Assembly: GCF_014633365.1 (NCBI RefSeq)
Contig: NC_068347.1
Coordinates: forward strand, 15,398,433 to 15,462,432
Length of the DNA: 64,000 nucleotides
Direction: 5' to 3'
DNA from: Diospyros lotus
Taxonomy: Eukaryota; Streptophyta; Magnoliopsida; Ericales; Ebenaceae
Positions within the stretch are counted from its first letter, which is position 1, and each line of letters begins with the position of its first letter. A model generated the notes under the pieces. The model searched no databases, had not been told where the DNA came from, and was given only the letters and a program-made list of their open reading frames with translations. Below, one piece after another: positions 1 to 11,266 of the stretch. The translations under genes were made by a program, and so were the position numbers.

Positions 1-2
1 TA

Positions 3-2075
3 CTTTGTGGCTCTCAACTTGGGAGTGATATTTGTTACGCACTTGCAGCAAGCGAACTAGGCCAAAAATTAGGAGAGAAAAAGATTAATTTGGTATATGG
101 AGGGTGATAGGGTTTAATTGTATACATATTTTTATCTTAAACTTGTGCTATTTTCTTACATAAATGTGTGTTTATGTGGATTTTATATTATTTTAATCTC
201 TTTTTGTAGGAACTCGGCAAAGGAAACTAATTTGAAGATTTGGGCGTAAAAAGAAAAAAATATATATTATAAAGTTAATTTTAAAATTAATAAATAAATA
301 TTTTAAATAATTAATATTATAATTAAAGTAACAATAAATAATATAAAATATTTTATATTATATATTAAATTATAATATTTATATATATATTATATTATAT
401 TTTATATTATTTATATATATAATAATACAATAAGATAACTATTATATATAATATATATATTAATAAATGGCGTGAATGCCATGTGCATATTTGCATATAT
501 ATATATTATTAAATAGTCGAATGGCAGTGGCGTGTGAAGGGAGACTAGGGCTCCATGCGCTATATACATATATTAATATAATATATAAAGAGGAAGATTG
601 AATGAACAAGGAAGAGGGCTTCTGGATGCGGCGCAGTCAAGGGATTTTGGAGATTAAATCAGAAGGAGGGCTCCTGCGGCGCACATCAAAATGAAGATGG
701 AAGCCACGCACACACACGCCGACCCAGATCTGTTTTAGATCTGGGCAGGAAGTTTCTTCTCTGTTTCTTCAATTTTCTGTTTTTATTTTTATATTAATAA
801 TGTCTAGTTAATTTATTTTAACTAGGGTTTGGATGGATTTTAATTCTGAAATTATGTGAGTATTTGTTTGGTTCGATTCAAAACTCGATTATTATTTGTG
901 TGAGGAATTTATATTGTTGCGTTTAATGCTTTAAAAGATTAGCCACCTTTTAATGATTTAATGATTTATGCATGACTGACTAAAGGATTGTTATAAATTA
1001 GATCCATAGGCAATATAAATCACATGTTGGACTATGAGATCGAAAGATGATTAGCTCATGTGTGGGAATCGAGGAAGCTTAGTGAGTCAAATCCCTTTCT
1101 GAGATTAGAGGTTTCCAAAGAACTTAATACTTATTTATTTTGTTGATATCTGCTCAGAAATCTGACAGTGAAATTGAATTAATAAAGGATTAATATGACT
1201 TGAGAAAGCTTATTAATTAATTGAGGGAAATCCACCATCACATGTAAATAATTATAAAATACTGTAAGGGTATTTTTGGTTTTGAATCGGGTTTAATAGA
1301 TAATTACATAACCTAGATTAAAAGAAATCTAAACCCTAGTGCATTTATTAATTAATCTTTCTCCCAAAGAATTCAGTTTTTTATTTATTTTTATTTTTAT
1401 TCATCCGATTAATTAATTAGTTCAACTTAGGTTAAGTTAAAATTGTTTTGGTATTGTGATCTAGTCCTCGTGGGATCGACATCCTTTCATCACTATTTGC
1501 ATATTTGACTAGGGTACACTTGCCCGAATTAATTGTGCATAAAATCACACATCAGAGGGGGAAGTCGTGGGTTGAATGGTTATGTTTCACAAGCTGCATT
1601 TTTTGGAAAATCATATGTGGTAGGTGTAATGCCAATCCCTTTGGCTGAACCACGTATTTCTGGGATTACACGCGGTCAACTTGTAGAAACGACTTCTATG
1701 TCTGAGTGCATGGCTTGTAAGATTTATCAGTCAGACGCTTTCATCGCTTTACCAGGAGGTTTTGGTACACTTGAAGAAATCTTCTGTATAATCTCTTGGG
1801 CCAAGAGCAATCTGCATACCAAACCCATTGGACTTTTAAATGTTAACCATTTTTTCGATGGGTTGCTCTCTTTTATTGATCAGGCTGTGAACCAACAATT
1901 CATTTCTCCTTTAGCAAGAAAGATTCTTATTTCTGCATCCACCATTGAGGAGCTGCTAGAGAAATTACATACTTATGTTCCACAGCACGATCCTTATGAG
2001 CCTCGGATAGATTGGTCTAAGGCAATCAAAAAGAAGCGGCAAAAAGGTTCGATTAATTTAGAATTATCTCTGTAA
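3..2075 (+). pseudogene. LOG-family cytokinin riboside 5'-monophosphate phosphoribohydrolase, disrupted retrocopy (5' end outside window)
   Basis: LOG enzymes release active cytokinin bases from cytokinin nucleotides in the cytosol. Two stretches, 3-104 and 1560-2075, read as one LOG protein: the first starts CGSQLGSD and ends VYGG, the second continues GSRGLNG and holds the family signature LPGGFGTLEE, then GLLNVN and YVPQHDP before the TAA at 2073-2075. With the 1450-bp LTR and one GAGGG copy left out, the junction keeps frame and gives the usual glycine-rich YGGGS. Plant LOG genes normally have several introns; none is seen here, which suggests a reverse-transcribed copy. The block before the signature, normally with conserved His, Arg and Lys (MHxRK), reads SMSECMACK, so those residues are missing. 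With the insertion this points to an inactive copy. The family is firm; the missing 5' part leaves the original start unknown. Confidence 0.85.
105..1554 (+). repeat. Solo LTR inside the LOG coding sequence, target duplication GAGGG
   Basis: The element begins TGAT and ends ATCA, a perfect 4-bp terminal inverted repeat, and is flanked by GAGGG at 100-104 and 1555-1559. Its 3' part carries a CTCGTGGGATCGAC stretch that I know from the ends of some plant Ty3/gypsy LTRs. No internal domain is present, so it is a solo LTR, usually the product of recombination between the two LTRs of a full element. It could be misread as an intron because GT follows the upstream exon-like stretch and AG precedes the downstream one, but such splicing would add one glycine. 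The interior 240-480 is extremely AT-rich. Confidence 0.85.
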
Positions 2076-2305
2076 GGCAAGTCTATGATAAGATGGCTGA
2101 GTAAGGAGTACTTTTTGTACTCTTGAGACGCATCTCCTATGACTTGTACAAAATTTCTTTTCTTGTGTTCTTAAAAAAATATATATATAAAAAAAAAAAA
2201 CTGTAGAATGTTGTTAGGCGAGTCTATGATAAGATGACTGAGTAAGGAGTACTTTGTACTCTTGAGACGCATTTTGTTTATCTTATAACTTGCATGAAAT
2301 TTTTA
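2074..2305 (+). repeat. Tandem duplication just after the LOG stop codon
   Basis: A unit of about 85 bp beginning at the LOG stop (2074-2160) recurs at 2215-2305. Both hold CTATGATAAGATG, GAGTAAGGAGTACTTT and ACTCTTGAGACGCAT. Between the units is an A/T run (2172-2200) that looks like a decayed poly(A) tract. The copies differ by several substitutions and small indels, so the duplication is not recent. Confidence 0.75.
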
Positions 2306-2329
2306 TTTTTGTGTGAAAATATAAAAATG

Positions 2330-3901
2330 TATATATATGGTATGCTCATTTGTTTGTTTGAGTTTTAGCAGTTCACAGTAAATCTATGGACTTATGGAGT
2401 TACAAGTATTCCTAACAACCCTATTTTATTACTGCAATTCAAGTTGGGGGGAGTAAGGTATATTTATGAATTATCTGGTCTATGTTTAACTGTGAATTTG
2501 CAATTGCATGCTTGTAGTTTTGTGTGAATTAAAAAAAAGAAAAAAAGAAAGAATGTGTGTGCTTTAAATAATGTTATCCCTAAAGCTTTGGAATTATACA
2601 CTGATAGCCAGTTGAATTTGCAATATGAATCATGAATGCATTAATTTCTTATTTGAAAACGTATATGTATGGAATTAGAATAGATGATTTGCATGCATCG
2701 GGTGTTCAATAATTAGAAATTGGTTTATCGGTCATAAAGTCAAAGGCAATGGTAATTAGCTGATTAGCATACTGTAAGATCTCTCAATAGAAGTAGAGAC
2801 TATTCCCGAGTGAGTGTTTGAGCCTAATAATCGTTATTTCTGAGTGAAATAACACTTACTCTAAATATGCTTTATTGTTTATCTCATTTTTTCAATAGTT
2901 TCAAAACATCAATTTGCTTTGAATGTCTAGTATGATAGCGGATGAATTTGGCTGGTTTCAAACTCTGAATTAGTTAACTAAGTAACATTGTTTTGTAGAA
3001 GTATGAAAGGGGGATCAATTTCTTTCAATTTGGGCCTATTACCCTTTTTCTTTCTTTATATTAACTTCCCTTACTAGCCCATTTGAGCTGTTCTTAGCAC
3101 AATTTCTTTCCCTACCTTCATCTAAACCTTTAACCATATGAAGTTTGTCCAACCTAGTGTGTTTCTAGGAATTAGTCTATCTTGGTATTCTCATATATAA
3201 AAAAAAAAAAAAAAGAGAAAAAAAAAAGGGAAGTTCTCTTAGTTATTCAGTATAAGTGTTTCAAAACAAATGCTGAAGAAAACATTATATCCAGTTTGAG
3301 ATGAGTAAAAAAAAAAAGATCCTGATACATCATTTGCACACTTTACCCATTTTCTTTGACAACCCGTATTAACCTCATAGCCCATTACAACCCAGTTTGG
3401 TCCATCTTGATGCTATAAATCATGTGATCTCAATCTTCGAGTTCGGAGCAAGGAATTATGTTTAAATTCAGAAGTTATTTATCTAGGGCATTATTCCAGT
3501 CATGAAGCTATGTCAATTTCCCCATTCTTTCATGAAAATATGTTCCTTGTATTTGGGATGACACCGAGTTTTGAACTTGTTCTACATTTACTTTTATAAC
3601 GGTGCACCCCCTTGTGTGTACACCTGAGGAATCGTTTTATTGGAGGGAAAATCCACAGTAAGGCTTAAAGTCAAAACTTCGAGGGAATAATGTGTATTGG
3701 TCATCCTGATTGCCAATCCTAAGATTATATGACCTTTAACCATAAATCTAATTTTGAATGTTCGACTTATTTTGAATGTTCTACTCTACGCATTTTGGTT
3801 TCGAATTTGAAATTTTTATATTCATGCAAGTATTGCGATTAGATCATGGCTGGTGTATAATTCGATTGCTAAGGGACTAGCAATATTCAAGTTGGGGGGT
3901 G
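2330..3901 (+). mobile_element. 3' untranslated region and polypurine tract of a Ty3/gypsy element
   Basis: No ORF is supported here. The stretch ends in CAAGTTGGGGGGTG directly before the TGATAAGG start of an LTR, the expected place of a plus-strand primer (polypurine tract). A similar CAAGTTGGGGGGAG occurs near 2442. A-rich runs (3200-3230, 3308-3318) and text such as AGCCCATTACAACCC resemble the long untranslated tails I know from plant non-chromovirus gypsy elements. No pol domain lies upstream in the window; the LOG copy sits there instead. Confidence 0.65.
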
Positions 3902-5550
3902 TGATAAGGGTCAATATTTCCTATATCCTAATGAATTATATCCCTATTTTGGTTTTATATTTATGCTTAAAGTAAATAATTATTCGTATTACATATTATT
4001 TTAGGATGAAACAAGGAAGTTGTCTTCTACAATTAATTAGGAGCATAATCGAAGACATTTGATTACCCATTTTAAATTGCTCAAATTCAAAGGCCAATTA
4101 TAGAGGCTAAAGGATGTTTCAAGTGCACTTGGCCCAACTATCAAATGGAATCCAACCAAAGGCCCAAGATCAACCAAAGGTCCAAGACTAATCAAAGGCC
4201 CAACAAAGCCCAATTTGTAGAAGATTTTTCTTTGTTTTGTAATTTTTTTAAGTGATTTACCACCTAAAGTCTTTTGTATTCTTATGAGAAGTCCACCACA
4301 CAAAGTCTTTTGTATTTTTTGTCTTTTACCTAATTTTCTTCCATTAGTTAGGTGAATGTTTTGTTGAATAATTGTGTGGCTTATATTGCATCTTGTGAGC
4401 TATAAATAACTCACTTTGGTGCATTTGTGGGAAGTGGTTATTACTTGAATCAAAATTTAGTTTTGTTCTTAAAGTTTTCCTTAGAGAATTGCTCTTATTC
4501 TCTCTCTTATTTTCTCCTGTAATCTTATTTCCTTTCTTTCTTCTTTTAAATTCTTATGTCATTTATTGTTACTTTATTATCCACCGCCTAAATGGCCGGT
4601 TAATTTCTGCCTTTAAATTTCTGCAATTTTAATTCTTGTCTTTCAATTATCCATCGCCTAAATGGCCGGTTAGTTTCTGCTATTTCAATTTTTATCATTT
4701 AAATTCTGTTATTTAAATTACGCCATTTAAATTCTTGTTAATTAACTTTTAAATGAAAATGAGTAGCTAAACCTAATCTTGGGTTAAGGCAAGGACAGTG
4801 TCCAACGCCAATGATTCCCAAAGAAAGTTGAACTTAAAATGAGTATCATTAATTTAAATTTCAGTATGAGTGAGTTTTAATTATTGAAAAATCACTAGGT
4901 TTGGATTGGAGCGTAAGCCTAACTTAGAGCTTTCATGTCACGCATGAGAGTTACTAGAACTGGAAACGCTATCATACCCAAACCCGGATGATTAGTTTAG
5001 TTGTTTTGTATATTAATTATAATTAGATTTATGGTAGTTGCTTAAATTAGAATCCCGCATATCATGTATGGGGATTGCTTAAACTAGAACTATCATCATC
5101 TCTAATTGCATTTAGTAACAAACCCTCATATCTAAAATTAAATTAATGTTACTAACCTTGTTTGCTAAAATTTGGGAATCAATGGGTTGGTGCTAAAATT
5201 GTCTTAATTCAAGTGCTATCCAATTTAATATCCTCACATTAAGCATTTATTTTAACTTCTACCTTGCTTTATTTTCCAATATTTGTTATAAAAAAAAAAT
5301 TCATAAAACAACATCTTGTTACCAATTCATCTAAATGCGTGTGCGTGTGTGTGACATTCTTTTGCTTTTGCCATAAATAAATCTCTCAGTGGACGACCTG
5401 GACTCATCCAGAAAATATAAATCTAAATTTGAACTACAACTGCACTCGTACACTGACGAGTATAAACCTCTCACCTAAATAAAAAATATATATATAAAAT
5501 TTTTATTGTGTTTTGTTTTGTATTTTAATTGCAGGGTGAGAGTGCAGCCA
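3902..5550 (+). repeat. 3' LTR of a gypsy element
   Basis: It starts TGATAAGGGTC after the polypurine tract. The 3' end is set by comparison with an inverse copy at 16313-16856: the two stay similar up to GTGCAGCCA (5550) and then diverge. An alternative end is 5533, after AATTGCA. The 3' half holds a GTGGACGACCTGGACTC and CACTCGTACACTGACGAG region like that at the end of other plant gypsy LTRs. Two short repeats (CCTAAATGGCCGGTTA) lie near 4587 and 4656. The small ORFs inside are not genes. Confidence 0.65.
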
Positions 5551-6632
5551 GTATCTCCACCTATTATTGAACCTTATGTCATTTATTACCAAGTGCTAAT
5601 CCATATTGAATCTCTCGAAAGCAATATAAATCACAAATACGTTCTAATGGCGGCCAAGCATCAAAACAGAATTAGTGCATAACAAACGATCAACCCAAAA
5701 GACAAGAATATAATAAAACCCAAATACTTTTATATTAAACCATCATTGAACTAGATTTCATCAATCACCCTAGCCACAAAGTACTTAGCCTAACAAAGTT
5801 TCAACCAATGAAAGAATAATAAAAACAAAGGTCATGATGTTGGAGAGAAGAAAGAACGGAAAAATACAACCAAACCGAAGATCTTCAAGAAAATCTCCCT
5901 CTTCTTCCTAGACTTGCCGTCTTCTCCTCCTCCAAAAGCTCCTTAATCTCTCAAGAATCCTTCTTTTTGTAATGTTTTTTAGGTCTTAAAAGTCGTGCCC
6001 CTTGAGAGAGCCCATCTCCACTTGATTTGAAAGGAAACGGGCTCAAAACGGCCTTTTTACGAAGCTTAGAGCCTTACCGCGGCCTTACCACGGAATGCTT
6101 TCTACGATAAGGTTGTGAGCCACAGAATGAAAATCTTGTCACAGGCTTACCACATAATACTTTTCGCAATAAAGTCGTGAGCCACAGAATAAAAATCTTG
6201 TCACGGGCTTACCACAGAATGCTTTACGCGGTAAGGTCGTGAGCCACAGAATACTTCTTCAACCACGGCTTTCTGCGATAAGGCCGTAAGCCATAGAAAA
6301 CAATTCTTACCACGACCCTACCACGCAAAACTTTGCGTGACAGCACCGTGAGCCGTTTCTCTTTGATTTCCAACACTTCACCAATGACGTCATTCTTTCG
6401 GCGCTTTGCGACATCATCATTCTCGACCCCGAATGGACCTTTGACCTTGCCTTTACTACCATTTTAGCTCCAAAAATGCGACATCATCATCACTTTGTGC
6501 TCCAATTGTCTTCAACACATGCTCCACATCTACATAACCATATATTTAACCAAATCAAGTAGAAATCATGCTCATTGAACGTATAAATGCTAAGTTTATA
6601 GACCAAAATAAGTGTATAAAATACACTTATCA
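5551..6632 (-). repeat. Probable gypsy LTR in reverse orientation
   Basis: Read on the minus strand, sequence from 6632 starts TGATAAGTGTATTTTATAC, an LTR-like start, and runs leftward without a coding region. The inner end is unclear and no target duplication was found. It contains the 62-bp tandem repeat listed separately. Other short ORFs here show no recognisable domain. Confidence 0.45.
6065..6360. repeat. Tandem repeat, about 62-bp period
   Basis: The phrase GTGAGCCACAGAAT recurs at 6115, 6177 and 6239 (spacing 62 and 62), with decayed copies near 6286 and 6349. Each unit also has a CTTACCACxxAATxCTTT segment and a GCGGTAAGG-like segment, so short inverted motifs (TTACC and GGTAA) pair within a unit. 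Confidence 0.8.
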
Positions 6633-7047
6633 CATCGATCGATTGACTGCCATTTTTCGAATCCTCTCCAGTCATCTAAGATAGTTGTTTCATCGTCTTC
6701 AATCACCTTCTACCATCATCATCTTTTTCCTCTTTGCCTTCTACCATCATCACTGACTGTCGACCTCTGACCTTTTTCGCCATCATAGCTAACATTGGCC
6801 TTCTAAACGTTCATTGCCGTTGTTGACAATGGCCCCTTAAACCTTCACCATTGCGGTCAATTGTTCTTGCCAGATCCACCCCATTCAGACAAATCTGATC
6901 TGCCAATTTTTTCTGGCTTGTATCCAACAGATCCAACCATCCAAATCTATCTAGCCCAAATCTGACAAATCAATATCTCTCTCAACCAAATTTGTTTCGC
7001 AGATTTGCTATCCTGGTTTATTTTCTATTGGGTCTTTATTTATCAAT
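6633..7047 (+). mobile_element. Copia LTR or leader remnant, left half of the host of the LARD insertion
   Basis: Pyrimidine-rich non-coding sequence that continues, across the TCAAT duplication of the LARD element, into the copia leader and gag remnant at 19282-20005. It is placed as LTR or leader because the gag-like frame starts soon after the join. No ORF is supported. Confidence 0.5.
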
Positions 7048-8890
7048 TGTAACATCCTAATAATTCAGGAGCAGATAATAATCTTTAATTTATGTATTTG
7101 AAGTTAACTCTGACCTATTGAGATTTTGTGAATTTGAAAATTTCAGTGGAAAATATTAAATGTATTATATTTTTGAATGGGAATTAGATCACCGTTAAGA
7201 GTTTATAGTTAATAAAGGAAAATATTAATATAATAGTTGATGTGTTATATAGGATATATTAAAATAATAATAATAATAAAATAAGAAAGTGATGACAATT
7301 TGGAATAGGGTGGCTGTGCATAATTGTGTGCATATGTATACATGATACATTATATATTATAATGGTAACATATTAAATATTATATTAATAACAAAGAAGG
7401 AAAGGGAAATGGGAGCTGGACAAGTGTAGCCGTGCATAGGTATATTTATATATGAAATATATATGTTAAGTAATTATAAAGTTATATTAACCTGATGGTA
7501 CAAGTGTAATATAGATATTATAATATATATTTTATGCAACGGAGAGAGAAGAAGTTGGAATTTTTCCAGCAGTACTTGGGCATCAAAGTGATGTCGTTTC
7601 AAGTGTCAAATGGAAAGCCAATTGGCTTCTAGCCGGCGAGCACGTGTCACCCATTGAAGGCTTGAAAAGCCTAGCCGCCAAGCTTCATCTTTCCTTCAAT
7701 TTCTAATATAAAAGGGTGTGCAGTCGATGGAAATAAACGGAAAATCGTGGAGAAAAAGAAGCAGCACGCAGAGGCCATTTTGAGAAGAAATTCAAGATTA
7801 AACTTGGTTTAATCTAAGCTTAATTACCTTGGTGAGTGAAGGAATCAGTATTAATAATTCTATATGGTTAGAATTTAATTTTGGATACGATTTTGTTAAT
7901 TTTGGGAGATTATATTATTTTTCAACGTGTATTAATTTAGTGGCGTGCAAGCATAAAAATGATGAAATCTGCTAAATAGAAGCAAGCTCTTTACTTCCTC
8001 TGTGAGCTCCTTCCATTTTATGAATTCCACACATTTCCTTAATTCGATTCGGTTTAGCGTATTAATTATAAAAATCGAGAATTTTATTATAGCATGAATT
8101 AATTTAAATTAAATATGAGACTGGTTAGGGTTTTATTCAATGTACCACGTTGATGCTCACTATGCCATTGCATTTTTATGTGCGTTGCATGGTTACAGAC
8201 AGTTCACAGGTCTCGAACGAGAGGACCGTTCCAAGGAAGCCTGTGGCTCGGCTATTCTATAGCTTGGGTGTCAGGAGGACCGACGCGAGCATTCGGGTGA
8301 AGGGAGCATCGACCCACGACTACGCGTATAGGTTTGTTGGAGGTATATGTTGTCTTTCAAGACAGCGACATGTTGGTATGGGACTTGGGTGCCGTGTGTC
8401 TTGTGTGGACCCCAATGACTGATAAACGCTTTTATTCACGCTTTTATACTATGTTGGGCGTCTCATGGCTTGTGTATACTTGGGGGTTGGTGTTCTGGGG
8501 AGAGTTTACTAGATATGTACAGCCTACAGCCTTCCTTTCTTTATACTTGCTGAGTCTCTCGATTCACTTTGTTACCATCATTCTAGGTTGAGAAGAATGG
8601 TGTTCAGGGAGGATTGTTATGGTGATTAGTATTCTTTTATTTGGATTCTGTGTATACAGGGCAATCCCAACCGAAAAGATCTTTGAGGTGAGTTGTGATC
8701 AAGAGCTCTGATTATGTTTATGTGGTATTTGACTGATTGATACTTTATTGAGTATGGAAATACCCCTAGGATGTATATTTATATTTAATTTGCTTCCTCT
8801 GTTGTATAATAAGGGTGTAAATTTTTAGCCCCTGCGATTGAGTTATTATCTAGTTGTAAATAAAGATCTAAGAAATTCTGGATTGTCACA
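7048..8890 (+). repeat. 5' LTR of the LARD element
   Basis: Begins TGTAACATCC, ends GATTGTCACA. A TATAAAAGG box at 7707-7715 is a likely promoter, also present at 17619-17627 in the other LTR. It is 1843 bp against 2307 bp for the 3' LTR; the difference is one 483-bp block missing at about 8140. Small ORFs inside are not conserved as proteins. Confidence 0.85.
7707..7715 (+). promoter_or_regulatory. TATA box of the LARD 5' LTR
   Basis: TATAAAAGG in a pyrimidine-rich context, conserved between the LTRs (17619-17627 in the 3' copy), at the place expected for the U3/R border of an LTR. Transcription would start roughly 30 bp downstream. Confidence 0.55.
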
Positions 8891-8891
8891 G

Positions 8892-8904
8892 TTGGTATCA
8901 GAGC
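8892..8904 (+). other. Primer-binding site, initiator Met tRNA type
   Basis: TTGGTATCAGAGC lies one base after the 5' LTR. TGGTATCAGAGC is the standard complement of the 3' end of plant initiator methionine tRNA and is the usual primer site of many plant LTR retrotransposons. Confidence 0.85.
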
Positions 8905-10058
8905 ACGATTGGGATGAGTCGCCCTTGTACACGTAGAAGGGTAGAGAGATGTCTAGGTTGCGTTAGCACCTGAGTATGAGCCTGGATAAGAGATTCCATT
9001 TTTAAGGTGTGACTAGGAAAGGAGTAAGGTAAAGTCTCCCTAGACAGATGTGTACATCGTATGATGTGGGTTCGCATTGAGATACCTCGGTATGGAGCCA
9101 TGTTCTCTTGGCTTAGTGTTAGGTTGAGGGGTAAGGAATTTGGTACTTGACCTGATACTTGATCTTACATGCAGGTCACAAAGTATCTTACCATTTGGTA
9201 TGGATCCAGGTGGACCGAGTTCTGAGCTGCCAAACCCATATCAGGGGGCACTGGACTCAGTCTGGAACCGATGGGAGGGCGAGCTACTCCCCACCCTATG
9301 TGGTAAGCAGCGTGATGAGGAACATGTGGTGAGTTTCTTATGGCGCATGGACTAAGTGTTCCTATTGACCACACACAAGCACCTACGAGGGTACTCCTAA
9401 AAGCAAGTGATTTTCGTGAGAAAGTATATGAATGAGAGGTAGAGGCAACTCACTCAGATTCTGATGGAGGATGGGACTCTTCAGGTTCACTACGACTAAT
9501 TTGCCAGTGCTATAGAGCGACAGGCAAAGATTTGGAACCCGGCTGATTCTGGAAGACAACGGGTATCATTTGGGGGATGTTCAGTAGAGGTCGTGGTGCA
9601 GAGTCTTGCTCGCCTAAGAGATGAATCCACAAGACCCAGCTTTAGTGTTGTGAGTAGCGAGGGATTAGCGAGTCTGGCAAACAAGCCACGTCTCGAGCCA
9701 AAGGGGACGCGATGAGCACCACCTAGCGGAAGCATGCCTGTGTTAGTAAAAAGAGAAGATAGAAAGTTGACTGTAAATAGGGTTTGCATATGTATTATCT
9801 TTTGGCTGTTTGGTGTGGATGTAAATGGATGTTATATAGGGTCTGTGTAACATAAAGAATAGGAGTTTTGTGTAAACTCTCTTGATGTACATGTGGTTAT
9901 CCTGGAATATGTATGTGCATTATTGAGGTATGAGCCCAAGATGTAACATTTGTGTTATGCTATGATTGTATTAAAGGTAACGAAAATGACCTATGCGTAC
10001 GAGTTGGGTGAGTAAGAGTATGTAATGGTGTCGAATCAAGTTTTGTCTAGATATGGCA
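8905..10058 (+). other. LARD internal region, no gene seen
   Basis: Non-coding, moderately GC-rich sequence between the primer-binding site and the nested hAT element. Several short ORFs overlap on both strands (for example 9140-9355 and 9496-9789), but none shows a gag or other known domain. Confidence 0.6.
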
Positions 10059-10066
10059 CATGTTCG

Positions 10067-11258
10067 TAGGGGTGAGCATAAAATCGATTTAACCAATTAA
10101 ACCGAACCGAACCGATCGGTTCAATCGGTTCGGTTCGGTTATTCATGGTGGGCGGTTCAGGTTCGGTTAATTTTTTGCAAAAATTTTGGATAATCGGTTC
10201 GATTCGGTTATTTGGGCAAAAATACCCACAAAACTGAACCAACCCGCGCCCAACAAAACCGACCCATGCTGCTACCACCGACTCTGTCCATTCCTTTCTT
10301 CTTCCTTATTGGCACTTGCGCATCAGTGAGTCGCGGTGTGATTCACACCCGATAGCCCGCCCGAGCCGAGAGATCGCCTCACAAACCCCCCACCCGTCGT
10401 CAATCTTCACATCACCATCGCAGTCGGAGCCGAACGCCTTCGTCGTCGGTTTCTCCCCCACCCGACCAAACACCCAGCCCCCCTCACTCGTCGTCGAAGC
10501 CTCAACCCACAACCCTAGCCCTAGGTCTTTGGTGGCTAACCCTTACCTCGCCATCGTCGTCAGACCCAAACGCCTTCAAGCCCTTCACGCTTCACCGTCA
10601 GCTTCTTCCCCACCCAAGTCCAACACCCAGCCCTTCACGTTTCACTGTCGTCATGTGATTTGGAGACCAATACCGACCGATAGAGAAAGAGAGAGCGAGA
10701 GCCTCCAGCAGACAAATCGATCGATTTTGTGTCAGTCGGCGCGTCGCCATGGGTGACTCCTTATTCTTGGATAATTGATCCACACCAACGACCACCGACC
10801 ATCGACAGAGGTTACTCAAGTTAGTATCGATAATTAGGTTAGGGGTTTGTAAGATTTTTTAATTTTTTTAAACTTTCAGTTGGGTTTGGGTTTTGTATTC
10901 TCTCGTACTGTTCTCACTTGCCATATATTCTGTCTTATGGTTTTGAAATACTATCTTATGCGTTGTATTTCTTCTGTTCTTCTGTATTGTAAATGGGTTT
11001 GCATTTTTTTGTTCTTTTTCACTGTAATTGGATTTGTATTCCTTCATTTGCACAAACGTTGTTCCTTTGTTTTTGTAAATCAATTTGTTTCTATATCAAT
11101 TTCAAGTTTTGCACAATCGGTTTTCGATTCTCAGTTCGGTTAATTTAGTTTAAATTTCAGTTAGTTTGGTTTCAGTTAGTTAGGATTAGTATGTTGGTTC
11201 GGTTCGGTTAATATTTTTTAGTCAGTTCGGTTCGGTTATAACCGAATGCACACCCCTA
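10067..11258. mobile_element. Non-autonomous hAT element, target duplication CATGTTCG
   Basis: Terminal repeats TAGGGGTGAGCAT (left) and TAGGGGTGTGCAT (reverse complement of the right end) match at 12 of 13 bases. The 8-bp duplication CATGTTCG at 10059-10066 and 11259-11266 is the size expected for hAT. Subterminal regions are packed with GGTTCGGTTCGGTT motifs, typical of hAT ends. The interior 10280-10830 is strikingly GC-rich and has a 146-codon ORF (10316-10756) rich in Ser and Pro without a recognisable domain. No transposase is present. Confidence 0.88.
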
Positions 11259-11266
11259 CATGTTCG

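Noticed and set aside
105..1554. Reading the interruption of LOG as a normal spliceosomal intron
   Set aside because: A perfect GAGGG duplication and TGAT/ATCA ends explain both borders, and removal gives the exact family sequence, while splicing would add a glycine.
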